From NCBI RefSeq assembly GCF_900093605.1, contig NZ_FLYE01000044.1:119097-183096 (forward strand): a stretch of 64,000 nt of DNA, written 5' to 3'. Positions within the stretch are counted from its first letter, which is position 1. Each line of letters starts with the position of its first letter. The notes beneath the pieces are model-generated. The model searched no databases. It was not told where the DNA came from and saw only the letters and a program-made list of their open reading frames with translations. The position numbers were made by a program, and so were the translations under genes. The DNA is from Candidatus Terasakiella magnetica. Its GTDB lineage: Bacteria; Pseudomonadota; Alphaproteobacteria; Rhodospirillales; Terasakiellaceae. Shown one piece after another: positions 25,546-33,304 of the stretch.

Positions 25546-26589
25546 ATGAGCACACGCGCACAGCAACTTCTGGACTGGTATGATCGTGAAAGACGCGATC
25601 TTCCCTGGCGGATGGCACCGGGCAAAAAGGCCGATCCCTATAAGGTCTGGATGAGTGAGATCATGTTGCAACAAACCACTGTGGCAACGGTGAAATCCTA
25701 TTATAGGGATTTCTTGCAAAAATGGCCTACTGTGCAGGATTTAGCTGGGGCTGATCTGGATGAAGTGCTCCATGCATGGCAGGGTCTTGGCTATTATGCG
25801 CGCGCAAGAAACCTGCATAAATGTGCATCTGTGGTAACGCGCGAATATAACGGGCGTTTCCCTGAAGAAGAAAAACGTCTTTTAGAGCTCCCCGGCATTG
25901 GGCCTTATACCGCAGCAGCCATTGCCTCTATCGCCTTTGGGGCAAAAGCAACGCCTGTTGATGGCAATGTGGAACGTGTGGTCTCGCGCCTGTTTCAGGT
26001 GGAAGAAAAAATGCCCAAGGCCAAAAAGCAATTGGCTGAACTGGCAAGCACGCTTACACCAGAAAAACGCGCAGGTGATTTTGCCCAAGCCATGATGGAT
26101 TTGGGCGCAACTGTTTGTTCCCCTAAAAAAGCAGCTTGTGGCATTTGCCCTTGGATGGAAGGCTGTGAGGCCCGCCTAAAGGCAGAACCGACCGATTATC
26201 CCAAGAAAGAAGCGAAAAAACCAAAACCCACACGCAAAGCGTATGTTTTTTGGCTCACGCGCAAAGATGGCGCTGTGTTGTTGCGCCGTCGCCCTGAAAA
26301 AGGCCTGCTTGGCGGGATGATGGAAATTCCGTCAAGTGAATGGAGTGAGGCCGATATCACCAAACAAGAAGCGCTTCGCCATAGTCCGGCGTCGGCCTTG
26401 TTAAAAGAGCTTGAAGGGGGCGTGCGCCATACATTTACGCATTTTCATCTGGAGCTCACGGTTTTAAGCGGGCGGGTCAATGGTAACCCACCTGTAAATG
26501 GTGTGTGGGTTTTGCCAGAAGATTTAAAAGATCATGCTTTACCCACGCTCATGAAAAAAGTCTCTAAACATGCCCTAACAACAGGATAG
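25546..26589 (+). CDS. mutY: A/G-specific adenine DNA glycosylase MutY
   Basis: Removes adenine mispaired with 8-oxoguanine. The helix-hairpin-helix reads LPGIGPYTAAAIASIAFG, with the catalytic Asp in PVDGNVERV. The [4Fe-4S] cysteines are C191, C198, C201 and C207 (C-X6-C-X2-C-X5-C). The C-terminal NUDIX-like domain, from ~residue 230, recognises 8-oxoG. Length is 347 residues. It is the first gene of a + strand series. Confidence 0.97.
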   Translation: MSTRAQQLLDWYDRERRDLPWRMAPGKKADPYKVWMSEIMLQQTTVATVKSYYRDFLQKWPTVQDLAGADLDEVLHAWQGLGYYARARNLHKCASVVTREYNGRFPEEEKRLLELPGIGPYTAAAIASIAFGAKATPVDGNVERVVSRLFQVEEKMPKAKKQLAELASTLTPEKRAGDFAQAMMDLGATVCSPKKAACGICPWMEGCEARLKAEPTDYPKKEAKKPKPTRKAYVFWLTRKDGAVLLRRRPEKGLLGGMMEIPSSEWSEADITKQEALRHSPASALLKELEGGVRHTFTHFHLELTVLSGRVNGNPPVNGVWVLPEDLKDHALPTLMKKVSKHALTTG

Positions 26590-26650
26590 CTTATTGAAAG
26601 TTGCATAAGTTTCTGTAAGATGCTTTTTTACGGACTTTGTAAAAGGGTAG

Positions 26651-27460
26651 ATGATGCGTTTTTTCATTTTAATGATGGTTGGTTTTGTCGTGACGGCCTG
26701 TCAGCCGCAAACTTTGCGCATGGTTCATGCCCCGCCACTTGTTGCTGAAAACCCCCAACAAATTCGTCCTTTGGCCATGCGCGCAGAAAGTTATTCTAAA
26801 GCTCATGGCGCGCCGATGAATCTTTCAAAATATGATTTTTTCACCGCCAATAGTTTTGGGCGCAACTGGTTAAAACAGCGCAATCACAAAGTCATTACCA
26901 TCGGTCACCCAAAAGACTGCGCCACCTTTAACGGACGCTGGCGCCATGGTAATCTTTTTGAAGCCATGGAAAGGTCCATGAACCAATGTTTAAACCGGGT
27001 GAAAGTCTTTTCTGAAATTACAGGTAAGAAATGCGGCTGTCGTTATGCTGCAATCAATAATGCAATTTTGATGAAGCCAGAAGAATTGCCCTTTCGGGTA
27101 AATGTGCCTGCAATTGCATTGGTGAAAGACGCCAAAGGCAGAAAAGAAATTCTTGGCTATGCCTCTACAACCGGGCGCACAGGTAAAAATCAGGCGATGA
27201 ATTTTCATACCTCATCTGGGCGCAAAGTCTGTGACGGGCATTATAATATTGGCACCATTGCCTTTAAAGGCGATGCCTATCTCAATTGTTTTGATGGGCG
27301 TATCAAAGGGCCAGCCGTTTTTAAAGTCCATGGTTTTCGCGAAGGGATTTCCTATGGCACAGCCTTGGTGAATGCAGGTGAAAACAAGTTGATTTTGGTT
27401 TATGGTTTACCCACAAAAGAATTTGAAAAACGTCGATCTGAATTGTTGGGTGAATGGTAA
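26651..27460 (+). CDS. Unknown lipoprotein coupled to the caspase-like gene
   Basis: I do not recognise the family. The N-terminal signal ends in the lipobox VTAC, predicting lipid-anchored Cys17 (ATG 26651) and an outer-membrane or inner-membrane location. The mature part contains a cysteine cluster (KKCGCRYAAI), RVNVPAIALVKD, a segment like YASTTGRTGKNQ, and a Gly-rich end. Its last seven bases overlap the start of the caspase-like gene, which implies coupled translation and stoichiometric expression. Its role may be as partner or substrate of that protease (inference only). Confidence 0.75.
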   Translation: MMRFFILMMVGFVVTACQPQTLRMVHAPPLVAENPQQIRPLAMRAESYSKAHGAPMNLSKYDFFTANSFGRNWLKQRNHKVITIGHPKDCATFNGRWRHGNLFEAMERSMNQCLNRVKVFSEITGKKCGCRYAAINNAILMKPEELPFRVNVPAIALVKDAKGRKEILGYASTTGRTGKNQAMNFHTSSGRKVCDGHYNIGTIAFKGDAYLNCFDGRIKGPAVFKVHGFREGISYGTALVNAGENKLILVYGLPTKEFEKRRSELLGEW

Positions 27461-28476
27461 AATACGCACTTATATTGGCAGGCCTTCTGTGCCTTGGCTC
27501 ACCCCCCGCTTTTGCCCAAACCAGTTTTATGGACCTCTGGTGTGAATATGGGGGCAAAGGATGTGTGGAACAGCCCAAAGGTCTAAAACCCGCAGCCCAG
27601 CCCGCACAGAAACTGCCTAGCGTGGTAAAACCCGTTCAGGCGCGCCCTGTTCCCAAACCAGTTGCCAAACCACAACGCGTAAGCACGCCGTTGATTAAAA
27701 GAAATGCCTCGCTTGCCCAGTCAAAAGGGGTCAAGTTTGGGCGCTATTACGCATTGGTTATTGGCAATAATAAATATCCTCATATGGATAATTTAAAAAC
27801 GGCTGTGGGTGATGCCAAGGAAGTTGCGCGCGTACTGAAACAGTCTTACGGCTTTTCTGTCACATCCCTGATTAATGCCACGCGCGATCAAATTATTGCC
27901 TCGCTGGATGAATATCGCAAAGTCTTGCGCAAAGAAGATAACCTGCTGATTTATTATGCTGGTCATGGCTGGCTGGATAAAGAAAGTGAGCGCGGCTATT
28001 GGCTGCCTGTGGATGCGGCTAAAGATACCCGCGCGCGCTGGGTGTCAAACGCCGATATTACTGATACGCTTAAAGCCTTAAAAGCGCGCCATGTGATGGT
28101 GGTGGCTGATAGCTGTTATGCAGGCACTTTGACCCGTTCAGCCGAGGGTGGGCTTGGGCAAACGCGCGGGCTTAAACTGACAGAACGTCCCGCAGGTTAC
28201 CTTGAAACCTTGGTTGGGCGCAAATCGCGCACTGTGCTGGCCTCTGGCGCATTAGAGCCTGTGAGTGACCAAGGCGGGGGGAAACATTCTGTCTTTGCCT
28301 ATGCCTTTTTGAAAAGCCTGCAAAGCAACAAAGGCATGATTGATGGCACGCAGCTTTTTGGTAATGTGCGCCAGCAGGTTTTGTTAAATGCGCGCCAGAC
28401 CCCGCAATATTCCAACATCCGTTTTGCAGGCCATGATGTGGGTGGGGATTTCGTTTTCTTGCGAAGAGACCGATAA
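27454..28476 (+). CDS. Exported caspase-like (C14) cysteine protease domain protein
   Basis: The signal peptide ends SPPAFA (residues 1-21), followed by a Pro/Lys-rich linker to about residue 85. A peptidase C14 (p20-like) domain then begins RYYALVIGNNKYPHMDNL. The catalytic dyad is His171 (YYAGHGW) and Cys221 (ADSCYAGT), both intact. Bacterial caspase-like proteins include arginine/lysine-specific metacaspase relatives and periplasmic forms of unknown role. Export suggests an envelope function rather than cytosolic cell death. It overlaps the upstream lipoprotein gene by seven bases; msrB follows after 32 bases. Confidence 0.9.
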   Translation: MVKYALILAGLLCLGSPPAFAQTSFMDLWCEYGGKGCVEQPKGLKPAAQPAQKLPSVVKPVQARPVPKPVAKPQRVSTPLIKRNASLAQSKGVKFGRYYALVIGNNKYPHMDNLKTAVGDAKEVARVLKQSYGFSVTSLINATRDQIIASLDEYRKVLRKEDNLLIYYAGHGWLDKESERGYWLPVDAAKDTRARWVSNADITDTLKALKARHVMVVADSCYAGTLTRSAEGGLGQTRGLKLTERPAGYLETLVGRKSRTVLASGALEPVSDQGGGKHSVFAYAFLKSLQSNKGMIDGTQLFGNVRQQVLLNARQTPQYSNIRFAGHDVGGDFVFLRRDR

Positions 28477-28508
28477 ATGCTTACCTTCTTTGTAAAAGGA
28501 GATAAGCC

Positions 28509-28904
28509 ATGAGTGATAAAATAACCAAAACAGATGAAGAATGGCGCAGCCAGCTCAGCCGTGAAGAATATGTGGTGTGCCGTGAACAAGGAACCGAGCG
28601 TGCTTTTACAGGGCGCTATTGGGATGAAAAAAAATCCGGCACCTATCATTGTAACGGCTGTGGCGAAGCACTCTTTGCCTCAGATACAAAATATGACTCA
28701 GGCAGTGGCTGGCCGAGCTTTTATCAGCCCATAAATGAGGCTAGCGTTGAAGAAAATCGCGATACATCCCACGCTATGGTGCGTGTGGAAGTTCATTGTG
28801 CGAAATGTGACACCCACTTGGGCCATGTGTTTGAAGATGGGCCAGAACCCACAGGCTTGCGCTATTGCATTAATTCGCTCTCGCTAAAGCTTGAAGAAGA
28901 TTAA
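28509..28904 (+). CDS. msrB: Peptide-methionine (R)-S-oxide reductase MsrB
   Basis: Repairs methionine-R-sulfoxide in proteins. The 131-residue protein has two zinc CxxC pairs (CNGCGEALF and [12 protein letters not shown]) and the catalytic Cys in [21 protein letters not shown] is diagnostic. AAAGGAG precedes the ATG by a few bases. There is no signal peptide, so it acts in the cytosol. Confidence 0.97.
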   Translation: MSDKITKTDEEWRSQLSREEYVVCREQGTERAFTGRYWDEKKSGTYHCNGCGEALFASDTKYDSGSGWPSFYQPINEASVEENRDTSHAMVRVEVHCAKCDTHLGHVFEDGPEPTGLRYCINSLSLKLEED

Positions 28905-28909
28905 CCCCC

Positions 28910-30205
28910 GTGGCCTCCATCTGGGCCTTGGCCTTACCCATCATTCTTTCCAACATCACCATCCCTTTGTTGGGTGCGGTGGATGCGGCTGTTATGGGCC
29001 ATATGGAAAGTGCGGCCTATTTAGGCGCGGTGGCTATTGGCGGCTTGATCTTTGATTATATCTACTGGGGTTTTGGTTTTTTACGCCTCAGCACAACCGG
29101 GCTTGCCGCCCAAGCCATGGGGGCAGGGGATGGCGCAGCAGCGCGTGCGGTTATGGGGCGTGCAACGCTTATTGCCCTTGTCGGGGCCATGGTCTTATGG
29201 CTTGTGCAGGGCTATATTTTTCAAGCCGCAGCCTTTGTGATTGAGGCTAGTGATGAAGTGGAAGTACTGGCCCAAACCTATTTTGAAATCCGCATTTGGT
29301 CTGCACCTGCGGCCTTGATGAATTATGCACTTATGGGCTGGATACTGGCTTGTAAGGATACAAAAGGCGTGCTGATCCAGCAGGTGATCACCAATGTGGT
29401 TAATGTGGTGCTGGATTTATGGTTTGTGATGGGGCTGGGCTATGGCGTTGAAGGGGTGGCTGTGGCAACTGTGATCGCCCAATATTGCGGCCTTGGCATT
29501 GGGCTTTTGGTTTTGCGCAAAAATATGGCACGCCATGAGGGGCAATGGGAGCGTGCGCGCATTTTCCAGCTTGATAAAATCAAGCAACTTTTATCCATGA
29601 ATATGGACCTGTTTATTCGCACTGTCTGCCTGCTCAGTGCTTTTGCTTGGTTTACGGCCCAAGGGGCCAAGCTTGGCGATGTGGTCTTGGCGGCAAATGC
29701 AATATTGCTCCAGTTTCAGCAATTTACGTCTTATGCGCTGGATGGGTTTGCCCATGCGGTTGAGGTATTAAGTGCCCATAGCGTTGGGGCAAAAAAGCGC
29801 GATGAGTTTAAGAAAAATGTAAAAGCCTCCACTCAATTGGCCTTTGTTTTTGCCGCTGGTTTTTCACTTATTTACATTTTGTTTGATAGCCAGTTTATTG
29901 CCTTTTTCACCGATATCGAAGAGGTGTTGGTCATGGCGCAGGATTATATATTCTGGGTTGCTCTTTTGCCGTTGGTCTCGGTTTGGAGTTTTCAACTTGA
30001 CGGGATTTATTTTGGCCTGACCCAAACTAGAATATTGCGAAATATGATGGTGGTTTCCCTTGTTTTTTATATCCCGTTGAGCCTGTGGATGATGCAAACA
30101 TATAATAATCACGGGTTATGGGCGGCGTTAACAATTTTTATGGGATTGCGCGCTATAACATTGGGAATAACCTTTCCAAAAGTTAGTCAAAGAGCTTTTC
30201 AATGA
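28910..30205 (+). CDS. MATE family efflux transporter (DinF-like)
   Basis: Multidrug and toxin extrusion family; 431 residues with about twelve membrane helices, cation-coupled export. The N-terminal helix reads LALPIILSNITIPLLGAVDAAVMGH, the usual MATE opening, and both six-helix halves are present. The only start is GTG 28910, because an in-frame stop lies six codons upstream, so translation probably depends on msrB five bases away. DinF-like members export oxidised compounds, which would suit an msrB neighbour, but the substrate is unknown. Confidence 0.9.
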   Translation: MASIWALALPIILSNITIPLLGAVDAAVMGHMESAAYLGAVAIGGLIFDYIYWGFGFLRLSTTGLAAQAMGAGDGAAARAVMGRATLIALVGAMVLWLVQGYIFQAAAFVIEASDEVEVLAQTYFEIRIWSAPAALMNYALMGWILACKDTKGVLIQQVITNVVNVVLDLWFVMGLGYGVEGVAVATVIAQYCGLGIGLLVLRKNMARHEGQWERARIFQLDKIKQLLSMNMDLFIRTVCLLSAFAWFTAQGAKLGDVVLAANAILLQFQQFTSYALDGFAHAVEVLSAHSVGAKKRDEFKKNVKASTQLAFVFAAGFSLIYILFDSQFIAFFTDIEEVLVMAQDYIFWVALLPLVSVWSFQLDGIYFGLTQTRILRNMMVVSLVFYIPLSLWMMQTYNNHGLWAALTIFMGLRAITLGITFPKVSQRAFQ

Positions 30206-31362
30206 TTTCACGTCGAACTTTTCTTGCTGGATGTTTACCCGCTGCCCTATGTGCCTGTTCCTCAGCTGAGATTGTGCGCACCATTGAAGCTGCATCAAGG
30301 GGTGGTTCCTTAAGTGGGGCGGTGCGCTCGGTTGCCACTTCAAAGGCGCGTAGTTGGGCGAGTAATCCGAAATCATTTTTAAGTGATATTCGCCGTTTTG
30401 AAGATGTGGCACAGGATTTCGTCCATGATGTTGTGGATGTTTGGGGTAAAGATAACGCCACTGCCCCGTCTGAACAGGTCTATGTCAAATATAGTGATGA
30501 CTATAAAAGCCGTGGCATTATTGATTTTCAACGTTCCATCGTGCGTGTGGAAACCTTGGTGCCCACTCATTTAAAACAGGCCATTGTCACCACGGTTTTA
30601 TCGCCAAGTGACCCACGTGGGGTTGATCTGTTTTCTGCCAAACCTGTGAAACTGGGGAGTGAGCCCTTTTTATATAAACAGGTGGTGGACCATGAAGCCA
30701 AAGATATCCGATGGCAATGGCGGGCAAACCGTTTTGCCGATTACCTGATTGCCCATAAACGCCAGAGCCGTGAAGTCACACTCAATAGTGGGGAGCGTAA
30801 AACTCAAAGCTTTGTTGAGTTTGCCTTGGTGCGCAATCACACGGCAACGCGCTCTAATAAATATGGTGATCTGGTTAATCGCTATGCGGCGAAATACCGA
30901 TTAGAGCGCGCCCTTGTCTATGCCATCATCCAGACAGAGAGCAACTTTAATCCTTATGCAGTGAGCTGGGTGCCAGCTTATGGGCTCATGCAAATCGTGC
31001 CAAAAACCGCAGGGCGCGATGCTTTTGAGGTCGTCCATGGACGCCCCGGTACACCCAGTCGGGATTATCTTTTTAATGTGGAAAATAATATCCGCATGGG
31101 CTGTGCTTACTTACATATTTTGCAAACCCGTTATCTGGCAAAAGTCAGCAACCCGACCACGCGCGAATATTGCATCATTGCGGCCTATAATGGGGGGGCA
31201 GGTAATGTGCTGCGCAGTTTTCATTCAAACCGCGACACTGCCTTTGCCATGATTAACCGTTCCTCCCCCAATGCGGTATACAACCGCCTTCGCGCAAAAA
31301 TGCCAACGGAAAGCCAGCATTATTTGCACAAGGTAACAACGGCGAAAAGGAAGTATGCTTAA
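30202..31362 (+). CDS. MltC-like membrane-bound lytic murein transglycosylase
   Basis: Cleaves peptidoglycan to 1,6-anhydro products. The N-terminal signal ISRRTFLAG carries a twin-arginine-like motif and possible lipobox cysteines (C11 or C19). An MltC-type domain of ~190 residues is followed by a goose-type SLT domain with catalytic Glu in IIQTESNFNP, then YGLMQIVPKTAG and IAAYNGGAGNV. The start overlaps the MATE stop by four bases. Its stop overlaps that of the convergent chemoreceptor gene. Confidence 0.93.
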   Translation: MISRRTFLAGCLPAALCACSSAEIVRTIEAASRGGSLSGAVRSVATSKARSWASNPKSFLSDIRRFEDVAQDFVHDVVDVWGKDNATAPSEQVYVKYSDDYKSRGIIDFQRSIVRVETLVPTHLKQAIVTTVLSPSDPRGVDLFSAKPVKLGSEPFLYKQVVDHEAKDIRWQWRANRFADYLIAHKRQSREVTLNSGERKTQSFVEFALVRNHTATRSNKYGDLVNRYAAKYRLERALVYAIIQTESNFNPYAVSWVPAYGLMQIVPKTAGRDAFEVVHGRPGTPSRDYLFNVENNIRMGCAYLHILQTRYLAKVSNPTTREYCIIAAYNGGAGNVLRSFHSNRDTAFAMINRSSPNAVYNRLRAKMPTESQHYLHKVTTAKRKYA

Positions 31363-33032
31363 GCTGCTTTTACTTTAGAAATGAACTGTTCAATTTCATT
31401 TTTCAGCTGATCAGAATGCACCCCTAAAGTACGTGCGGCTTGTAAAACTTCTTGTGAGGCATTACCCGTTTCATTTGCCGCATTGCTGACATCTGAGATA
31501 TTGCTCGTTACAGCTGTTGTGCCTTGAGATGCCTCATCAATGTTTCTGGCAATTTCCAGTGTTGCACTACTTTGTTCTTCTACAGCAGAAGCGATTGTAG
31601 CTGAGATTTGTTGAATTTCACGGATGATATTAATAACCCCATCCATAGAGGACGCTGCCTGTTGCGTTGCTGATTGCACATCTCTGATCTGCATACCGAT
31701 TTCATCTGTTGCCTTTGCCGTTTGATTGGCAAGGTTTTTCACCTCACTGGCAACAACGGCAAAACCTTTACCTGCATCACCTGCGCGCGCAGCTTCGATT
31801 GTGGCGTTTAAGGCCAGCAGGTTGGTTTGGTCCGCAATATCATTGATCAGCTTAATCACTTCACCAATGCGTTGGGAGCTTTGGGTTAAACGATCAATTT
31901 CGGTTGCGGCCTCATCAGCTTCTGCGACGGCCTTATTTGCCACGTCTGTTGATAATGTGACTTGCGAGGCAATTTCGTTGATGGAACCTGTCAATTCTTC
32001 TGAGGCTGCAGCAACAGTTTGAACGTTTGATGAGGCTTGAATAGCCGCACTATTGACGGTTTCTGCACGTTCACTTGTGCGGCTTGCTGTTGAGGTCATG
32101 CTCTGGGCGTTGCCATCCATCTGCACCGCTGCGGAGCCCACAGACTCCAGAATCTGTGTGACAGAAAGGTCAAAATCATTTGCCACATTTTCAATCGTTG
32201 TGGCACGTTTTTGCTGTTCTTCCTGACGTTTAACGTCTTCTTGTGCCATTGTGTCAGCATCAACAAGGCTTTTGCGGAAATCTTCCACGTTATGGGCCAT
32301 CGCACCGATTTCATCCTTGCGCTCAAGGCCGGGAATAGGGCTTTGTTTTTCGCCTTCTTTCAAACTGAGCATACGTTGGCTCAAAGCTTGAATCGGCTTT
32401 TTGATGCTGGCTGTGATTAACCATGCAATAATGATCCCGATGGCAATTGAGGCTACGATAAGGACAATGGCCTGCATCTTGATTGTGTCACGTGTCTCAC
32501 CCGCTTTTTTCATAAAACCATCGGCTTTGTTGAAGGCAAAGTTGGTTAAGTAATCAATGCTGTTGTTGATTTTTTTAACAACCTTTGCACCTTTTCCTTT
32601 TGTGATTTCAGCAGCCTCAAGGCGACGGCCTTCACGCATTAAGGCAATGACCTCATCGCGAACAACTTTCCAGTCGATTACAGCTTGTTTTAGTTCATTT
32701 ACTTTTGCTTTATCGCCAAGGAAACGCTCATTAATGATGTTAAAATACCCAAGAACTTCTTCTTCAAGCAGGTCGACTTTTTTAGATGCTGCTGTGATGC
32801 CTTCGTCATTTTTTGCTAAGGCAACATCTTTCATGCCACGGTGCATTGCGATGATCCCGGCTTTCACTTGCAGGACTTTTGTACTTACCGCAAAGGGGTG
32901 TTTATAAAGTTTTTCTGTCAGACCGCTAAGGGTGTTGAGGCTGTTAACAGACACAACTCCTAAAATTAGAGTCAGCAAAAGAATAATCGCAAAGCCTGAA
33001 AATAATCGGACTCCAATTTTCATGTTGGACAT
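31359..33032 (-). CDS. Methyl-accepting chemotaxis protein
   Basis: The 557-residue transmembrane receptor has TM1 at residues ~10-30, a periplasmic four-helix-bundle (4HB_MCP-like) sensor to ~185, TM2 IVLIVASIAIGIIIAWLI, then HAMP. The long cytoplasmic signalling helix hairpin has its conserved tip around DQTNLLALNATIEAARAG. There is no C-terminal CheR-docking pentapeptide. The ligand cannot be predicted. AGGTGGGG precedes the ATG. Confidence 0.94.
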   Translation of the reverse strand: MSNMKIGVRLFSGFAIILLLTLILGVVSVNSLNTLSGLTEKLYKHPFAVSTKVLQVKAGIIAMHRGMKDVALAKNDEGITAASKKVDLLEEEVLGYFNIINERFLGDKAKVNELKQAVIDWKVVRDEVIALMREGRRLEAAEITKGKGAKVVKKINNSIDYLTNFAFNKADGFMKKAGETRDTIKMQAIVLIVASIAIGIIIAWLITASIKKPIQALSQRMLSLKEGEKQSPIPGLERKDEIGAMAHNVEDFRKSLVDADTMAQEDVKRQEEQQKRATTIENVANDFDLSVTQILESVGSAAVQMDGNAQSMTSTASRTSERAETVNSAAIQASSNVQTVAAASEELTGSINEIASQVTLSTDVANKAVAEADEAATEIDRLTQSSQRIGEVIKLINDIADQTNLLALNATIEAARAGDAGKGFAVVASEVKNLANQTAKATDEIGMQIRDVQSATQQAASSMDGVINIIREIQQISATIASAVEEQSSATLEIARNIDEASQGTTAVTSNISDVSNAANETGNASQEVLQAARTLGVHSDQLKNEIEQFISKVKAA

Positions 33033-33304
33033 GGTCTACCCCACCTAGAATTGCCAGTTTATTTTAGGCTATTTCAGTCTAATTTCTGCGAATAGAGCTG
33101 GCCCAAAAGGATTTTTAACTAGACTCGTCTCTATAGAGGATAGATTACCTTCACAAGCAGTTTATATGAATTAACATCAAGTTTGCTGTTGATTATTATC
33201 CAATTGGCAGGTTGGTGTGGGGTATAATCAATCGGAGGTTAATTATTGCATGAACATTAGAATTTTATGTTAAAAACTTAAACGAATCTAATTCTTAACA
33301 GCAG
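33033..33304. other. AT-rich intergenic region between the chemoreceptor and pepN
   Basis: It holds no recognisable gene, repeat or strong terminator. It must contain the chemoreceptor promoter and the pepN 3' end, but I could not identify convincing -35/-10 boxes. Confidence 0.5.

Noticed and set aside
26651-31362. Caspase-like gene as the core of an abortive-infection defence system
   Set aside because: The protein has a signal peptide, and the neighbours are housekeeping or envelope genes rather than sensors or effectors of known defence systems.
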